In this document: in pieces, positions 59,255-60,417 of the stretch
Numbering within the stretch: position 1 is the first letter of the stretch
Layout of the letters: every line of letters starts with the position of its first letter
DNA from: Actinoplanes sp. DH11
Lineage (GTDB): Bacteria; Actinomycetota; Actinomycetes; Mycobacteriales; Micromonosporaceae
NCBI RefSeq assembly: GCF_020873875.1
Contig: NZ_JAHWGU010000044.1
Span: 1 to 60,417, forward strand
Direction: 5' to 3'
Length of the DNA: 60,417 nucleotides
Notes under the pieces: model-generated
Seen by the model: the letters and a program-made list of their open reading frames with translations, nothing else
What the model was told of the DNA's origin: nothing
The model's database searches: none
Program-made: the position numbers and the translations under genes

Positions 59255-60139
59255 CTACACCGCTGCGGGCTGCGCCTCCACGGGCGCCGTCCCCGCCGTC
59301 CCCGCCGTCCCCGGCGTCCCCGGTGTCCGCGGCGTCCGCGGCGTCCCCGGCGTCCCCGGCGTCCCCGGCGTCCTCGGCGTCCCCGGTGTCCCCGGTGTCC
59401 CCGGCGTCACGGTCCCTGCCGGGTTGGTCTCGACCGGCACCGCCTCTCCGGCCCGGCGCGCTTCGGCCCGGTTCAGTCCCTCCGCGAAGTACGTGGTGTC
59501 GAACCAGGACTCGAACGTGCGGGTGAGCCGGCTCGGACCGAGCAGCCGGGCGTGGCCGGTGGCCAGCAGCTCACCGAACCCGACCAGGCCGACCAGCCAG
59601 CGGTGCATCTGCGCGGTGTCCGCCTCCACCGCGAGGTCCGTGTCCAGGCCCTGGTCGTCGCGGCAGACAGTGACCTCGGGCTGCTTGATGTCGAGCCAGC
59701 CCTCGGCACCGCCGTGGCCGGTCAGCACGACGTGCACCACGGTCCGGTCGGCGGGCAGCATGGCCGGGACAGCGTGCTGGTGCATCCGCCAGATCAGCGA
59801 GAGTCCGTCGCACTCCGCCTCGGTCGGGTCGCCGAAGAACCACTCCGCGGCCCAGTGCCCGAGCGCCCAGACGACCGGCGTCAGCGCCTGCCCGGCCGGG
59901 GTCAGCACGTAACCGCCCGGCCGGCCGCGGCCACCGTCCGCCCGGCTCACCAGCCCCTGCCGCTCGAGATGACGCAGACGCTGGGCGAGCAACGTCCGGC
60001 TGACCCGCGGAATGCCCCGGTGAATCTCGTTGAACCCACTCGCGCCGACCATCAACTCCCGGATGATCAGCGGCGTCCACCGGTCACCCAGCACGTCCAC
60101 GCCGACGGCGATCGGGCAGTAGTCGGCGTAGTTCGTCAT
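59255..60139 (-). CDS. HxlR-family regulator with C-terminal sterol-carrier-like domain and TPG repeat tail
   Basis: 294 residues from ATG 60139. The HxlR helix-turn-helix comprises MTNYADYCPIAVGVDVLGDR, WTPLIIRELMVGASGFNEIH and VSRTLLAQRLRHLERQGLVS, with the family Cys at CPIA. About 100 residues follow that resemble SCP2/sterol-carrier folds (RTVVHVVLTGHGGAEGWLDI), as in related actinobacterial regulators. The tail (about 242-285) is TPGTPGTPRTPG-type 9-bp repeats. It might control the carboxylase gene to its right on the strand (58985), but no site was found to show this. Confidence 0.82.
   Translation of the reverse strand: MTNYADYCPIAVGVDVLGDRWTPLIIRELMVGASGFNEIHRGIPRVSRTLLAQRLRHLERQGLVSRADGGRGRPGGYVLTPAGQALTPVVWALGHWAAEWFFGDPTEAECDGLSLIWRMHQHAVPAMLPADRTVVHVVLTGHGGAEGWLDIKQPEVTVCRDDQGLDTDLAVEADTAQMHRWLVGLVGFGELLATGHARLLGPSRLTRTFESWFDTTYFAEGLNRAEARRAGEAVPVETNPAGTVTPGTPGTPGTPRTPGTPGTPGTPRTPRTPGTPGTAGTAGTAPVEAQPAAV
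59285..59415. repeat. 9-bp repeats in the regulator tail
   Basis: Repeated gtccccggc / gtccccggt / gtccgcggc units on the + strand, encoding Thr-Pro-Gly triplets on the minus strand, about 14 in all with variation. Confidence 0.85.
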
Positions 60140-60417
60140 CCACCCATGGTCGCCCCGCCCGGCCGCCCCGAACAGCTGATATCGGCCATCCGACGCAGCG
60201 CCCCGCCCCAGTGCACCGCCACCGTCACCCGCCCACGCCGCCCAGCCCCACCCTCCATCCGCAAGCCACCACGCACACACCCCATCCACACGGCGCGCCC
60301 TCACCCCGCCCACCCCACAGCGCCCCTCACCCAGCTCACCCCACAGCGCCCCTCACCCAGCTCACCCCACGACGCCCCTCACCCACCCCACAGCGCCCCA
60401 CACCCCCCCCCCCCCCC
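60140..60417. other. Non-coding right edge: tandem repeat and C run
   Basis: The 278 bases after the regulator start hold no credible gene. A 26-bp unit caccccacagcgcccctcac-ccagct is tandem at 60311-60336 and 60337-60362, with a partial third to 60385. The last 15 bases (60403-60417) are C. The composition and the abrupt C run suggest the end of a contig or a repeat that stopped assembly. Confidence 0.7.

Overview
The window is high-GC DNA with many GTG starts, F420- and FurA/KatG-type genes, several ECF sigma factors and repeated orphan two-component pairs. This points to an actinobacterium. The secreted hydrolases, the HglS protein and the general style suggest Micromonosporaceae, possibly Actinoplanes-like; the genus is inference from protein style only. 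The last 15 bases are a C run, so the right edge is probably a contig end.

Left edge (1-2000): worn accessory DNA. The right end of an IS21-like element lies inside the 3' end of a NucA/NucB-type secreted DNase that is also frameshifted and has lost its N-terminus. A small GIY-YIG-like gene, a transposase C-terminal remnant and tRNA-Leu(GAG) follow. From 2000 to about 31300 the DNA is mostly chromosomal: WYL regulator and VOC protein, furA-katG, an orphan kinase/regulator pair, a lipase-like hydrolase, a pseudo-enzyme paralogue of glutamate-cysteine ligase, hglS, an ECF sigma/partner pair, a sorbosone-dehydrogenase lipoprotein, an F420 LLM oxidoreductase with a TetR gene and a clear operator, lipoprotein and membrane proteins, a PilZ protein, a second kinase/regulator pair divergent from an MMPL exporter, and an ECF42-type sigma with its YCII/DGPF partner and an NTF2-like protein.

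The most unusual locus is 31376-32497. A conserved actinobacterial protein of unknown function is followed by a gene-free stretch holding at least two tRNA-like modules in circularly permuted order: T-arm, 3' acceptor strand, CCA, short loop, 5' acceptor strand, D-arm. Each is closed by a helix at the anticodon-stem position, and the locus ends in a strong terminator. The acceptor strands pair only in this order. This resembles bacterial Y RNAs (YrlA) or permuted tRNAs, but no Ro60/TROVE gene is in the window.

From 32555 to the end: aldose epimerase, a secreted GH5-like glycosidase, an ECF sigma/anti-sigma/ABC transporter operon linked by 4-base overlaps, a YbdK-type glutamate-cysteine ligase, small hypothetical proteins, Uma2, a VapBC-like pair, a Tat-exported GH10 xylanase, thyX, a NamZ-type muramidase, a large subtilase, a PIG-V-like mannosyltransferase, two CNNM/CorC membrane proteins, an 1818-residue single-chain acyl-CoA carboxylase with an upstream palindrome, and an HxlR regulator.

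Two window-wide patterns stand out. Short tandem repeats (9-39 bp) recur inside genes, with periods that are multiples of three, and also between genes. A 77-bp hairpin repeat occurs twice, 20.8 kb apart, in the same orientation.
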